Notes under the pieces: generated by a model | Seen by the model: the letters and a program-made list of their open reading frames with translations, nothing else | Databases searched by the model: none | What the model was told of the DNA's origin: nothing | Part shown: positions 8,823 to 17,535 of the stretch, one piece after another | How the letters are laid out: each line of letters begins with the position of its first letter | Position numbering within the stretch: the first letter of the stretch is position 1 | Program-made: the position numbers and the translations under genes | From: DAMCZI01 sp032095175 | GTDB taxonomy: Bacteria; Bacillota; Clostridia; Clostridiales; Caloramatoraceae | DNA length: 64,000 nt | Assembly (NCBI GenBank): GCA_032095175.1 | Contig: DAMCZI010000020.1 | Span: 1 to 64,000, forward strand | Direction: 5' to 3'

Positions 8823-9177
8823 TCAATTTGATATACATTTTTCTATATAATGCAGAGTTATTCCAATACAGGTTCTGCTGTTACATCTAATTAACAGCTA
8901 ACTATTGGCTAATATAACAAAGCAACTATCGATAAGTATTTTATCAATAGTTGCTTTATATTTAAAATCAAACAATATTAGGGTAAAAATTCATGTTTAC
9001 CTGGGTAAAGTCTTCTCCAACATAAATTAGTTATTCCAGTTAGTTCTCTGCCCAACTGCCGTCTAAAACATCAATATATGCATCCATCAAATTCTTCAAG
9101 CAATTTTGGGTAAACAATTTGTATCATTGTAAGCATAGAATATTTTTCAACTGTTACTTTTCAGCTAAATTCATTAT
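8823..9177. other. Intergenic region with hairpin and decayed coding remnant
   Basis: A strong hairpin at 8919-8957 (AAAGCAACTAT / ATAGTTGCTTT with one mismatch) can act as a terminator for the upstream gene and perhaps for sigF. On the minus strand at ~8975-9115 there are coding-looking stretches such as RQLGRELTGITNL interrupted by frame changes and stops, which may be remains of a decayed gene; I cannot name it. GGGTAAA occurs three times (8979, 9002, 9108) and one copy forms the palindrome TTTACCTGGGTAAA. Confidence 0.4.
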
Positions 9178-9933
9178 CTATTTCATTGTTTTTCTCATAT
9201 GCTCAAGTACCCTTTTTTCTATTCTAGATACCTGTACCTGGGATATTCCAAGTATCTCTGATATCTGGCTTTGGGTCATATCCTTAAAGTATCTTAGTAT
9301 TATAATCTGTCTTGCCCTTGGATCAAGGGAATTTATTATATCCTTTAATGCTACCCTGTCAATGACATCACTGCCATAATCCTTTTCTTCACTTATTTTA
9401 TCGATTAAAAGCACAGGTGAACCATCATCCTGGTGAATTGTTTCATATAGATACTCTGGTGTATAAAGACTCTCAAGGCCTAAAACTACATCTTCAGAGG
9501 TTATGCACAACTCCGAAGCGATCTCCTGAATAGTTGCATCTCTACCGTATTCCTTGGTAAGCCTTTCCTTTGCCTGTTTTATTTTCTTTGCTGTTTCCTT
9601 GAGGTTTCTGCTGACCTTTATTATTCCATCGTCCCTTAGAAACCTCTTTATCTCACCCATTATCATTGGAACTGCATATGTAGAAAACCTTACATTAAAA
9701 TCAGGATTGAAGTTTTTTATTGCCTTTATTAGGCCTATACACCCTATTTGGAAAAGGTCTTCATATTCGTAGCCTCTATTTAAAAACTTTTTTATAATCG
9801 AAGAAACAAGCCCTATATTGCTTTTTACCATTATCTCCTGAGCTTCTCTGTCACCCTGCTGACTCCTCTTTATTAATCGTATTACTTCCTCCATGTCCTG
9901 AGAAACATAGTTAGTTGAAGTACCTTCATTCAT
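9178..9933 (-). CDS. sigF: RNA polymerase sporulation sigma factor SigF
   Basis: 251-residue sigma-70 family protein. Region 2 contains YEDLFQIGCIGLIKAIKNF and the -10 recognition segment RFSTYAVPMIMGEIKRFLRD; region 3 follows, and region 4 ends with a helix-turn-helix (MTQSQISEILGISQVQVSRI). Length and operon position after spoIIAB identify it as SigF (SpoIIAC), the first forespore-specific sigma factor, held inactive by SpoIIAB. It starts 16 nt after spoIIAB within the classic spoIIAA-spoIIAB-sigF operon. Confidence 0.97.
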   Translation of the reverse strand: MNEGTSTNYVSQDMEEVIRLIKRSQQGDREAQEIMVKSNIGLVSSIIKKFLNRGYEYEDLFQIGCIGLIKAIKNFNPDFNVRFSTYAVPMIMGEIKRFLRDDGIIKVSRNLKETAKKIKQAKERLTKEYGRDATIQEIASELCITSEDVVLGLESLYTPEYLYETIHQDDGSPVLLIDKISEEKDYGSDVIDRVALKDIINSLDPRARQIIILRYFKDMTQSQISEILGISQVQVSRIEKRVLEHMRKTMK

Positions 9934-9949
9934 ATATATTCCCCCAGAG

Positions 9950-10375
9950 TTATACAGATTTAAATACCTTAGTCATTGTAACTCTTGTCCCTTTTTCAGG
10001 CACTGAATCCACATCCAGGGTATCCATAAAGGTTTCCATAACTGTGAATCCCATTCCTGACCTTTCCATCTCCGGCCTTGATGTATAAAGTGGCTGCATG
10101 GCTTGTGATATATCCTCGATACCCTTTCCACTGTCTATTATCTCTACTGTAAGTTTATTTCCTTCTATCTTGCCGTTTATAGTAACAGTGCCCGTTGTAT
10201 TCTCATATCCATGTATTATGGCATTAGTAACAGCTTCAGATACGGCAGTCTTTACATCCGAAAGCTCTTCTATAGTAGGATCAAGCTGAGAAGCAAAGGC
10301 TGCAACTACAACCCTTGCAAAGGATTCATTCTGAGATTTACTTGGAAAATCCAATTTCATTTCATTCCTATACAT
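9950..10375 (-). CDS. spoIIAB: Anti-sigma F factor and serine kinase SpoIIAB
   Basis: 141-residue GHKL-fold protein. The ATP site is visible as an N-box (E47 and N51 in SEAVTNAIIHGYE), G1 (DSGKGIED at 81-88) and G2 (SGMGFTVMETFMD near 106-118). It binds SigF and phosphorylates SpoIIAA. All catalytic motifs are intact. It lies between spoIIAA and sigF with short gaps and its own GGGGGT ribosome site. Confidence 0.96.
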   Translation of the reverse strand: MYRNEMKLDFPSKSQNESFARVVVAAFASQLDPTIEELSDVKTAVSEAVTNAIIHGYENTTGTVTINGKIEGNKLTVEIIDSGKGIEDISQAMQPLYTSRPEMERSGMGFTVMETFMDTLDVDSVPEKGTRVTMTKVFKSV

Positions 10376-10389
10376 AACAAACCCCCCTA

Positions 10390-10725
10390 TTATAAATTGG
10401 CTACAGCCTCATCTATATTTTTGTATTCCTTTATTATCTTAAACAGGCCTCCCAATTCGAAGACCTTCCTTATCTGAGGCTTCAGATTTACTATTAAAAG
10501 TTCCCCCCCAAATTCTGCTATCCTTCTATATCTGCCTATTATTACCCCTATACCAGAGCTGTCCATAAAATTCACATCAGAAAAATCGATAATGAGGTTC
10601 ATAATACCTAGCTCGTCTATTTTATTGTCAATTTTTATTCTTATTGCTTCAGAGGAATGATGATCCAATTCCCCTGAAATTCCGACAATTAAAGTTTTAT
10701 ACTTATGCTGAAATCTTAAATTCAT
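10390..10725 (-). CDS. spoIIAA: Anti-anti-sigma factor SpoIIAA
   Basis: 111-residue STAS-domain protein. DFSDVNFMDSSGIGVIIGRY carries the phosphorylation site; Ser57, the second Ser of MDSSG, corresponds to B. subtilis Ser58. Dephosphorylated SpoIIAA displaces SigF from SpoIIAB in the forespore. First gene of the spoIIA operon, with GGGGGA before the ATG and a SigH-like promoter upstream. The phosphatase gene spoIIE is not in the window. Confidence 0.96.
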   Translation of the reverse strand: MNLRFQHKYKTLIVGISGELDHHSSEAIRIKIDNKIDELGIMNLIIDFSDVNFMDSSGIGVIIGRYRRIAEFGGELLIVNLKPQIRKVFELGGLFKIIKEYKNIDEAVANL

Positions 10726-10758
10726 AACTATCCCCCCGTATTATTACTCCTTTTATAT

Positions 10759-10785
10759 ATTCTATATGTTAAGATATTTTCCTTC
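10759..10785 (-). promoter_or_regulatory. SigH-type promoter of the spoIIA operon
   Basis: On the minus strand GAAGGAAAA (10785-10777) and AGAAT (10763-10759) are 13 nt apart, close to the SigH consensus RWAGGANNT-N14-HGAAT, and sit 34 bp before spoIIAA. spoIIA is a known SigH/Spo0A target in spore formers, so biology and position support the call. Confidence 0.6.
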
Positions 10786-10821
10786 CATTATTTGTATAAT
10801 TATTATTAAAAAATTAAACTT

Positions 10822-10938
10822 TATGTTTCGCATACATGATTCTGCATTGCTCAGCCCTAAACATTTATGCGAAATCATATTCCTTGATTCATTAATCGCA
10901 CAATACCTTATTTAAAATCTTTAAAACGATTTATATAT
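10822..10938. repeat. Palindromic repeat family B, copy 1
   Basis: Two adjacent hairpins: TTTCGCATACATG pairs with CATTTATGCGAAA, then AATCG pairs with CGATT across ~25 nt. The element begins near TTATG and ends in TTTATATATAG. Three relatives lie at 27669, 30085 and 31697. This copy shares with 31697 the inner block ATCATATTCCTTGATTCAT. It lies upstream of the spoIIA promoter and downstream of the mrp gene. Confidence 0.8.
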
Positions 10939-11053
10939 AGTTGACACATTCCATTTTAAGTATTTCCACTTTTTTCACAACTTATACATAGATGGATAGA
11001 AATTTTCATGATTTTTATTCTGTCATGTTTAATTTGGCATTATAAAGCATACA

Positions 11054-11090
11054 GCAAAGCCCCATGGCTTAAAAAACCATGGGGCTTTGC
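11054..11090 (-). terminator. Strong hairpin after the Mrp-family gene
   Basis: GCAAAGCCCCATGG and CCATGGGGCTTTGC form a perfect 14-bp GC-rich stem with a 9-nt loop 12 bp past the mrp stop. The minus-strand T-tract after it is poor, so it may serve as a 3' stabiliser as well as a terminator. Confidence 0.65.
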
Positions 11091-11101
11091 ATAATATAAT
11101 T

Positions 11102-11923
11102 TTATATCTGTTCCAATATTCCATTAACTATATCTTTAAATGTATTTTCAATATTTTTATCTGCCTGAATTCCAAATTCTCTGGATATTCCCATTATATT
11201 AGTGTTCATTGGAAGTTCTCCTAAAAACTTTGTACCAACCTTTTTTGAAGCTTCCAAAGCTCTTCCTTCTCCAAAAAGTTCTATTCTCCTATTACAGTCC
11301 GGGCAAAGTATGTAGCTCATGTTCTCAACTACTCCAAAAACCTTTACTCCCATTTTCTCAGCCATATTTACAGCCTTAGCAACAATCATTGAAACAAGGT
11401 CCTGAGGTGTTGATACAAGAACAACTCCTGTTATAGGCATTGACTGCAAAACTGTAAGTGGAACATCTCCAGTTCCAGGAGGCATGTCAATTACTAAAAA
11501 GTCCAGTTCTCCCCATATAACATCAGTCCAGAATTGCTTTACAGCAGAAGCAATCATAGGTCCTCTCCAAATAACTGCCTGTTCTTCAAACTGTGTTAAA
11601 AGGTTCATTGACATAACATAAATTCCATCCTTAGTAAGAGCAGGATGCATTCCAGCTTCATCAACCTTTAAATTTACACTTTCAAGTCCCATCATCCTTG
11701 GAATACTAGGTCCTGTTATATCACCATCCAAAAGTCCAACACTATATCCCATAGCTTTTAACTGGCGGGCTAAAAGAGTTGATACCGTTGACTTTCCAAC
11801 TCCACCCTTTCCGCTCATAACAGCTATTACATTTTTAACTTTGTTTAAAGGATTGTTTTCAACCATACAATTCTCTTTATTATTACATTTGCCCTTTGAA
11901 GGACAGCTATTACAATCTGACAT
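11102..11923 (-). CDS. Mrp/NBP35-family P-loop ATPase, iron-sulfur carrier
   Basis: 273 residues. The N-terminus has a Cys-rich stretch (SDCNSCPSKGKCNNKENC), then a deviant Walker A GKGGVGKST at 38-46, DGDITGPSIPRMMGL and a switch region VIDMPPGTGDVPLT; a CxxC (CPDC) near residue 218 is the cluster/zinc-binding pair. Family members carry 4Fe-4S clusters to apo-proteins in the cytosol. I set the start at the ATG at 11923 because AAAAGGAGGT lies just before it; an in-frame upstream ATG (11980) has no ribosome site. A single-gene unit. Confidence 0.92.
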   Translation of the reverse strand: MSDCNSCPSKGKCNNKENCMVENNPLNKVKNVIAVMSGKGGVGKSTVSTLLARQLKAMGYSVGLLDGDITGPSIPRMMGLESVNLKVDEAGMHPALTKDGIYVMSMNLLTQFEEQAVIWRGPMIASAVKQFWTDVIWGELDFLVIDMPPGTGDVPLTVLQSMPITGVVLVSTPQDLVSMIVAKAVNMAEKMGVKVFGVVENMSYILCPDCNRRIELFGEGRALEASKKVGTKFLGELPMNTNIMGISREFGIQADKNIENTFKDIVNGILEQI

Positions 11924-12126
11924 AATATACCTCCTTTTAAAACTTAAGAATGCTTTCTCATATAAATTGCTATCATTCATATATAAACCACAAATTTTAC
12001 TACATTTTATATGTTAGACCTTGTAGAAAATAAAATCAAGCTGTTGTTATATGTTCCTCATAAAGAATTCTATACTTTCCTTAAATTGTTAACCCCATTG
12101 CACCCTATTCTGAGTCTTTAGCCCGA

Positions 12127-13356
12127 TTAACTTAAGGTATATATAAATGGATTTTTCATAACCCTTTGCATCACTTTAATTATTTCTTCCAAATCTATAG
12201 ACTCTATATCCTTTAAAAAATCCTTGTATTCCCCTGGATTATTGTAATTAAGCTCCCCATCCATTATATAGTCTACAATATTCGAGGAGGATTCAAGTGC
12301 TATTGCTGTATCCGTTAAATAGCTGTTTCTTATTAATTCTACATCTCCTTGGGTAATCTTTAGGGTTCCATTTCCCATGGATTCAACTATTTCATCGATT
12401 ATCTTAATGGATTCATTTAAATTCTCCTTTGACACTCCTGCATAAATGTGTAGAAGCTTCACGCCAGGAGTAAAATCAACATCACTGTAAACGCTGTAGG
12501 CATAGCCTCTTTTATCCCTCAATTCCTTAAACAACAGTGCATTACCTCCGGAACCAAGCTTTTTATTTATAACTGCAAGTATAGCCTCTTCCCTTTTATC
12601 AAGATGTTTTATATCAAATCCATATACTATATGACTCTGGGATATTCCTTTACTTTTCCTTGATACCCTTCCTGAAAGCATATTTTCTCTAGCTTCATAA
12701 ATTTTTTCAGTCTTTTGTCCACTCCATATACCAAAGTATTTTTCAATCATATTAAGAATCTCATCATGAGAGTAAGAACTTGCAATACATATAACTATAT
12801 TGTCTGGAGTATAATGATTTTTATAGAACTCCCTAACCATCTCAAGCTTTATTCCCCTTACGGATTTTATTGTACCTGCTATATGGTATTTGTGCCATTC
12901 CCCAGGAAATGCCTCCTTATAAAATCCAAGGTATCCCTGCTCCTCAGGATCATCCTTTTCCATCTTTAATTCCTCTATTATAACTTTTTTCTCAAGGTTG
13001 AATTCCTTCCTTGGAAAAATTGAATTCATAAGCATGTCCGATATTATTTCCATACAATCCAATGCCTTATTTTTCATTATATCTATGTTCATTGCTGTAT
13101 GATTATAGGTTGTATATATATCAAAATTTCCTGCTAATCCTTCTACATCCTCATTAATTCTATCTGCATCCCTTTTTGTAGTTCCCTTGAAAATCATATG
13201 TTCAATCATATGAGATATCCCGCTGTTCTCCGTATTTTCATATAGAGAGCCTACTTCTATTCCTACTCCCATAGAAAATATATCGCTATTTCTATGGCAG
13301 GTTATAACCCTTATTCCATTTTTTAAAACTGTCTTATTTATAGCTATATCATTCAT
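12127..13356 (-). CDS. M16 family zinc metallopeptidase
   Basis: 409-residue protease with the inverted zinc motif HMIEH at 49-53 and a downstream acidic helix (VIIEELKMEKDDPEE) that should supply the third ligand, as in insulinase and mitochondrial processing peptidase. The length equals one pair of M16 domains, like B. subtilis YmxG/MlpA. The C-terminal half contains the RDKRGYAYSVYSDV block of the family. The active site looks complete. Probably cytosolic, with no signal peptide. Substrate unknown. It stands alone between mrp and the divergent ytaF. Confidence 0.9.
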   Translation of the reverse strand: MNDIAINKTVLKNGIRVITCHRNSDIFSMGVGIEVGSLYENTENSGISHMIEHMIFKGTTKRDADRINEDVEGLAGNFDIYTTYNHTAMNIDIMKNKALDCMEIISDMLMNSIFPRKEFNLEKKVIIEELKMEKDDPEEQGYLGFYKEAFPGEWHKYHIAGTIKSVRGIKLEMVREFYKNHYTPDNIVICIASSYSHDEILNMIEKYFGIWSGQKTEKIYEARENMLSGRVSRKSKGISQSHIVYGFDIKHLDKREEAILAVINKKLGSGGNALLFKELRDKRGYAYSVYSDVDFTPGVKLLHIYAGVSKENLNESIKIIDEIVESMGNGTLKITQGDVELIRNSYLTDTAIALESSSNIVDYIMDGELNYNNPGEYKDFLKDIESIDLEEIIKVMQRVMKNPFIYTLS

Positions 13357-13518
13357 TATTATACCCCACTATCATTTTTTAACCTCTAAGCAATCATAGT
13401 ATATCATAATATATACTTAAATTCCCGTCAAAGTAAAAATGATAATGCTGTTATTTTGTGTCAAAGTCTCATTAAAACTCATACTCTAATATTGACTAAA
13501 AAACAGGGAGTGTTTGAG

Positions 13519-14145
13519 TTGAGGTTTATAAGTCTTTTAATGATTGCGTTGGCTGTAAGTATAGATGGATTTTGGGGTGGCTTTGCCTTCGGATTTAAGA
13601 AAACGAGAATCCCACTTATTTCATTAATAATAATATCCTCATGGTCCATAGTTTGTACGATGGCGGCAATGGTGCTTGGCTGCAGCATAAAAAATTATAT
13701 CCCTATTGAATGGGTAAAATATATTGGTGCATTTCTGCTCCTTCTTTTAGGCATTTTTACCCTTAAAGAAGGCTTTGATCATAAAAAGAAAAGAAGCATT
13801 TATAAAGCAGATAAGCCAAAATGTACCTTTAGCATTAAGAAATTGTTTCTTGTACTTCAAAATCCTATAGCAGCAGATGTTGATGAACAAAACGATATAA
13901 AGCCCTCTGAAGCAACACTTTTTGGTATTGCAGTGGCAATGGATGCATCCATCGCTGCCTTCACCCTGTCCCTTGTGGGATTTAGCCCCTATACAACCCC
14001 ATTTTTATTTGGAGTTACACATTTTCTTTTAATAGGAGTAGGAAATTTATTGGCTAAATTACGAATTATAAACTACTTTAGTGAAAAATATTCCCTTATT
14101 CCCGGTATAATATTAATAGGACTTGCACTTTTAAGATTTGTTTAA
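13519..14145 (+). CDS. ytaF: Sporulation membrane protein YtaF (MntP-like)
   Basis: 208-residue polytopic protein with about six hydrophobic helices, split by a charged loop (about 90-130), with Asp/Gly in membrane motifs ALAVSIDGFWGGFAFG and AVAMDASIAAFTLS. The two-repeat layout matches YtaF, a MntP-like family conserved in spore formers; a cation-export role is only inferred. I use TTG 13519 because GGGAGTG sits just upstream; longer frames run through non-coding-looking sequence. A GAGGCTTC/GAAGCCTC terminator follows. Confidence 0.82.
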   Translation: MRFISLLMIALAVSIDGFWGGFAFGFKKTRIPLISLIIISSWSIVCTMAAMVLGCSIKNYIPIEWVKYIGAFLLLLLGIFTLKEGFDHKKKRSIYKADKPKCTFSIKKLFLVLQNPIAADVDEQNDIKPSEATLFGIAVAMDASIAAFTLSLVGFSPYTTPFLFGVTHFLLIGVGNLLAKLRIINYFSEKYSLIPGIILIGLALLRFV

Positions 14146-14214
14146 ACGCCTTAAATGAATATTGATGTTGTAATACTCTAAAGTTAATGGTAGAATACAA
14201 TATAGTATGACTGG

Positions 14215-14240
14215 GAGGCTTCCTGTGAAGCCTCTTTATT
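14215..14240 (+). terminator. Rho-independent terminator after ytaF
   Basis: GAGGCTTC, loop CTGT, GAAGCCTC, then TTTATT. A perfect 8-bp stem 70 bp after the ytaF stop. Confidence 0.8.
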
Positions 14241-14335
14241 CTATAAAAAAACGCATTAAACTCTTATATACGGATTATAACAGGATTTTTGCGTTGTATA
14301 TATAAAAATATTTTTTCATGAAGGAGGCACATAAT

Positions 14336-15166
14336 ATGGAAATGTGGTTAAAAGAAATGCAAATCCCAGATGCTGCAATGACATACAAGGTAAAGGAAAC
14401 ACTTGTAAGGAAAAAAACTCAATATCAGGATTTGGCTATAGTTGATACTGAATCCTTGGGAAGAATGCTTGTTCTTGATGGCATTGTACAGACAACTATA
14501 AATGATGAATTCGTATATCATGAAATGATTGCCCATATTCCTCTATTTACCCATCCAAATCCTAAAAAGGTTCTTGTAGTTGGTGGAGGAGATGGCGGCT
14601 CAATAAGAGAAACACTAAGGCATCCATCAGTAGAAAAGGCAATCCTATGCGAAATAGATGGAGACGTAGTTTGTGAATGTAAAAAATATCTTCCAGAGAT
14701 AAGCCATGCCCTTGATGACCCAAGATGTGAGGTTATTATAGGAGATGGAATAAAATACGTTAAGGAACACAAAAATGAATTTGATGTTATAATCGTTGAT
14801 TCCACAGACCCTTTCAGCATTGCAGAAGGACTTTTTGGAGGAAACTTCTATAAGGATATATTTGGAGCCCTTAAAGAGGATGGTATGTTCATAGCACACA
14901 CTGAATCACCATTCTTCCTGCCTGATATAGTAAAGAAGGCATTTAGTGATGCAAAGGCTGTTTTCCCAGTAACAAAGATGTTCATGGCAGGTATTCCTAC
15001 ATACCCAGGAGGATACTGGAGTTTCACCGTTGGCTCTAAAAAATACGACCCGTCAAAGGCTGATACTTCAAAGATTCCTAACATGAAAATGAGATACTAT
15101 ACTAAAGAGCTTCACACTGCCTGCTTCGTACTTCCACAGTACGTAAGGGATCTAATAGGAGAATAA
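14336..15166 (+). CDS. speE: Spermidine synthase (polyamine aminopropyltransferase)
   Basis: 276-residue class I methyltransferase-fold enzyme. It has VLVVGGGDGGSIRETLRHP, EIDGDVVCECKKYLPE, and the catalytic Asp in VIIVDSTDPFSIAEGLF, with the C-terminal PTYPGGYWSFTVGS block. It transfers aminopropyl from decarboxylated S-adenosylmethionine to putrescine. The ATG at 14336 is used because the ribosome site GAAGGAGGC lies between it and an in-frame ATG at 14318. No speD or agmatinase gene is adjacent, so the rest of the pathway is elsewhere. A strong terminator follows directly. Confidence 0.95.
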   Translation: MEMWLKEMQIPDAAMTYKVKETLVRKKTQYQDLAIVDTESLGRMLVLDGIVQTTINDEFVYHEMIAHIPLFTHPNPKKVLVVGGGDGGSIRETLRHPSVEKAILCEIDGDVVCECKKYLPEISHALDDPRCEVIIGDGIKYVKEHKNEFDVIIVDSTDPFSIAEGLFGGNFYKDIFGALKEDGMFIAHTESPFFLPDIVKKAFSDAKAVFPVTKMFMAGIPTYPGGYWSFTVGSKKYDPSKADTSKIPNMKMRYYTKELHTACFVLPQYVRDLIGE

Positions 15167-15195
15167 AAAAATCCTGCGTAATGCAGGATTTTTTT
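15165..15195. terminator. Bidirectional terminator between speE and the gate-protein pair
   Basis: AAAAAATCCTGC, loop GTAAT, GCAGGATTTTTTT: a perfect stem with T-runs on both strands, overlapping the two convergent stop codons. Confidence 0.9.
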
Positions 15196-15658
15196 ATATA
15201 TCAATGCCCTTTTCAAGCCTGAAATATCTTGTTCTTGCTGCTAATGAGGTTATTATAATTGCTGTAATAAGCCTTGCAAAAAATATTATCCAGCCATTTG
15301 CACCTATCTGAGTAAATATCAAAGTATCCTCAACCACGGCATGACAGGCACCAAGGAATATAGTAACAAGATAAACTTCTTTTTTATGCATGTTTCCTTC
15401 ATTAACAGAATCTATTATAATACCAGCACCATATAAAAGTCCAAATAAAAGCCCTGACAAAAGCGGAAGAAGGGATTCCTTTGTAGTTCCAATTACCCTT
15501 GTAATAGGCTTTACAACACCAGATATTTTATCTAATATTTTTAAATCCTTTATTATCTCGATGATCAGCATAAGTGGGATTACTATCTTAATAACACCCC
15601 ACATAGATGAAAGGCTGCCCATAAATCCTTCCTTAAGCACATCAATAACAAAATCCAT
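15194..15658 (-). CDS. Nucleoside recognition (Gate) domain membrane protein B
   Basis: 154 residues, four to five hydrophobic helices, with the Gate-domain motif LLSGLLFGLLYGAGIII and GACHAVVEDTLIF. The family includes SpmB, FeoB gate halves and nucleoside transporter cores; substrates are mostly unproven. It is the second of a pair (18 nt after 15677-16099) and the two likely form a heteromer, as SpmA/SpmB do. It is shorter than SpmB of B. subtilis (178), so I do not give it that name. Confidence 0.75.
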   Translation of the reverse strand: MDFVIDVLKEGFMGSLSSMWGVIKIVIPLMLIIEIIKDLKILDKISGVVKPITRVIGTTKESLLPLLSGLLFGLLYGAGIIIDSVNEGNMHKKEVYLVTIFLGACHAVVEDTLIFTQIGANGWIIFFARLITAIIITSLAARTRYFRLEKGIDI

Positions 15659-15676
15659 TTACTTCACCCACTCCCT

Positions 15677-16099
15677 TTATAGAATAATATTAAGCACTAT
15701 TCCAAATATAAAGGCCAATGTTAGCCTCATAATTATAATAAATGTTCCAGAAACTCCAATCTTCTTACATATTGCCGTTTCTAAAAACAGGCTGTGGGAA
15801 AAGCAAAGCATTACAGATATTATGGTTATCTCCTTCGCATTTAGAGTTATTGCAGATATGGCACCTATTCCTGCATATAGATTTATCATGTTGCCCACAA
15901 CAAAAGGAACCGCAGCTTCCCCAGGAAGGCCAACCATATGCATTATCGGTTTAAATATAGAAGCAATATACCCCATAGCAGGAGTATGCTTTAATATTGT
16001 AACAAAAAAATATACAGGTATAAGTATTTTTCCTATATATATTGTCGTACTTATTCCCTTCTTAACTCCCCTTTTAAAGGTTTCAACATTTACCGCCAA
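15677..16099 (-). CDS. Nucleoside recognition (Gate) domain membrane protein A
   Basis: 140 residues, hydrophobic, with GLPGEAAVPFVVGNMINLYAG-like loop (GEAAVPFVVGNM) and CFSHSLFLETAICKK, which mirrors the ACHAVVED motif of its partner: two homologous half-proteins in one operon. A GTG at 16108 overlaps the ribosome site GGGGGGTG, so the TTG at 16099, 6 nt downstream of that site, is the likelier start. Transported substrate unknown; a sporulation link is possible by analogy with SpmA/B but not shown. Confidence 0.72.
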   Translation of the reverse strand: MAVNVETFKRGVKKGISTTIYIGKILIPVYFFVTILKHTPAMGYIASIFKPIMHMVGLPGEAAVPFVVGNMINLYAGIGAISAITLNAKEITIISVMLCFSHSLFLETAICKKIGVSGTFIIIMRLTLAFIFGIVLNIIL

Positions 16100-16200
16100 A
16101 AATTTCACCCCCCAATCAATTATACCAATAGATAAAATTCAAATTCAAAGGTTATTTATCAAAAACGCTCCTTTATTCTTCGAATTTTCAAACAATTATA

Positions 16201-16319
16201 TATATACAAAGTATTAAAGTTCTTTACAGTTCACCTTTTCAAACAGCCCTGCAAAGCTGGTCCGACTCTAGGATGTTTGAAAAGGTGAAATGTAATAGAA
16301 TTTTTACTTTGTATATGTA
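16201..16319. repeat. Palindromic repeat family A, copy 1
   Basis: Long imperfect hairpin. Outer arms ACAAAGTA/TACTTTGT and inner arms TTCACCTTTTCAAACA/TGTTTGAAAAGGTGAA enclose the conserved cap AGCCCTGCAAAGCTGG + TCCGACTCTAGGA. The arms differ in sequence from copies at 27914, 34888 and 62199 but remain complementary. It fills the divergent gap between the gate-protein pair and iadA; this gap holds no other feature I can support besides the iadA ribosome site. Confidence 0.88.
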
Positions 16320-16365
16320 ATCATAAAATAATATTTTTTACACAATATAAATCTGAGGTGATTAA

Positions 16366-17535
16366 ATGCTTTTGATAAAATCTGCCCTTTTATACGAACC
16401 AGAATATAAGGGGAAAAAAGATATACTCATTGAGGGAGATAAAATATCATATATTTCATCAAACATCAATATTCCCGACAAGGATTTTCCCGAGATACTT
16501 GTAATAGATGGCGAAGGATTAACTGCAATCCCAGGCATAATTGATCTTCATGTCCACATTACAGGAGGCGGCGGTGAAGGCGGCTATCCATCAAGAACCC
16601 CTGAGCTTGCACTGACTAAGTTTACCTTGAATGGAATCACAACATGTGTTGGACTTCTTGGAACCGATGGAACAACAAGAAGCATGCAGGGGCTTTTAGC
16701 AAAGGCTCGAGGCCTTGATATGGAGGGAATATCCACATACATCTGGACAGGTTCCTATGAATATCCAACAAGAACCATAACGGATAGTCCTAGAAACGAT
16801 ATAGTATTAATAGATAAGGTTATAGGAATTGGGGAGATAGCTCTGTCTGATCATAGAGCAAGTCATCCTTCTGAAATGGATTTAATACATCTTGCAAGTG
16901 AAGCCCGCGTTGGTGGAATGCTTTCAGGTAAATGCGGAATACTGCATATACACATTGGAGACGGTAAAAATGGAATAAAGCCTCTGTTTAGTATCGTTGA
17001 GAACTCCGAGATACCACTGGAGAATCTTCTTCCAACTCACATAAATAGAAACAGAATGCTTTATGAGCAGGCAATAGAATATGCTAAAAATGGAGGGTTT
17101 GTAGATATAACTACAGGAATAAAGCCTGAAGGTGATGATGCTGTTCATCCTGCCGAGGCATACCGATACATGCTGCAGCTTGGAATATCACCCTATAATA
17201 TAACAATGAGCTCCGATGCAGGTGGAAGCCTTCCAATATTCGACGAAAAGGGTAAACTCATAAAAATGGGCGTTGGCTACCCCTCAACGGATATGGAAAT
17301 ACTTCAAAACTGTGTTGAGGGTGGAATGCCCTTAGAAACTGCTCTTATACCCTTTACCTCTTCACCTGCAGCTCTTCTTAAGCTTGGAACAAAGGGGCAC
17401 ATAGAGGAAAGCTATGATGGAGACATAGTTCTTTTAGATAAAAAATTAAAGCCCCATACAATTATAGCCAGGGGCAAAGTGCTGGTAAAGGAATATAAGC
17501 CCGTTGTGTATGGGACCTTTGAAGACCAAGGTTAG
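16366..17535 (+). CDS. iadA: Isoaspartyl dipeptidase (beta-aspartyl peptidase)
   Basis: 389-residue amidohydrolase-superfamily enzyme. The metal motif HVHITGGGGEGG follows IPGIIDL in the first strand, DHRASHPS and HIHIGDG supply further ligands, and SSDAGGS carries the catalytic Asp. Residue pattern and length (E. coli IadA 390) fit the zinc enzyme that cleaves isoaspartyl dipeptides formed by protein ageing. GAGGTGATTAA precedes the ATG. Its stop overlaps the stop of the small convergent gene at 17532. Confidence 0.92.
   Translation: MLLIKSALLYEPEYKGKKDILIEGDKISYISSNINIPDKDFPEILVIDGEGLTAIPGIIDLHVHITGGGGEGGYPSRTPELALTKFTLNGITTCVGLLGTDGTTRSMQGLLAKARGLDMEGISTYIWTGSYEYPTRTITDSPRNDIVLIDKVIGIGEIALSDHRASHPSEMDLIHLASEARVGGMLSGKCGILHIHIGDGKNGIKPLFSIVENSEIPLENLLPTHINRNRMLYEQAIEYAKNGGFVDITTGIKPEGDDAVHPAEAYRYMLQLGISPYNITMSSDAGGSLPIFDEKGKLIKMGVGYPSTDMEILQNCVEGGMPLETALIPFTSSPAALLKLGTKGHIEESYDGDIVLLDKKLKPHTIIARGKVLVKEYKPVVYGTFEDQG

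Noticed and set aside
10822..10938. Transcription terminator of the mrp gene or spoIIA regulatory element
   Set aside because: The stem-loop lacks a T-tract and the same element occurs at three unrelated sites, so a dispersed repeat explains it better.
15390..16217. 275-codon plus-strand frame
   Set aside because: It lies opposite the two gate-domain membrane protein genes, whose sequences are recognisable; the plus frame is their shadow.
16201..16319. tRNA gene or riboswitch for iadA
   Set aside because: The TTCGACT loop recalls a T-arm but there is no acceptor, D or anticodon arm, and the same element recurs in unrelated contexts and orientations.
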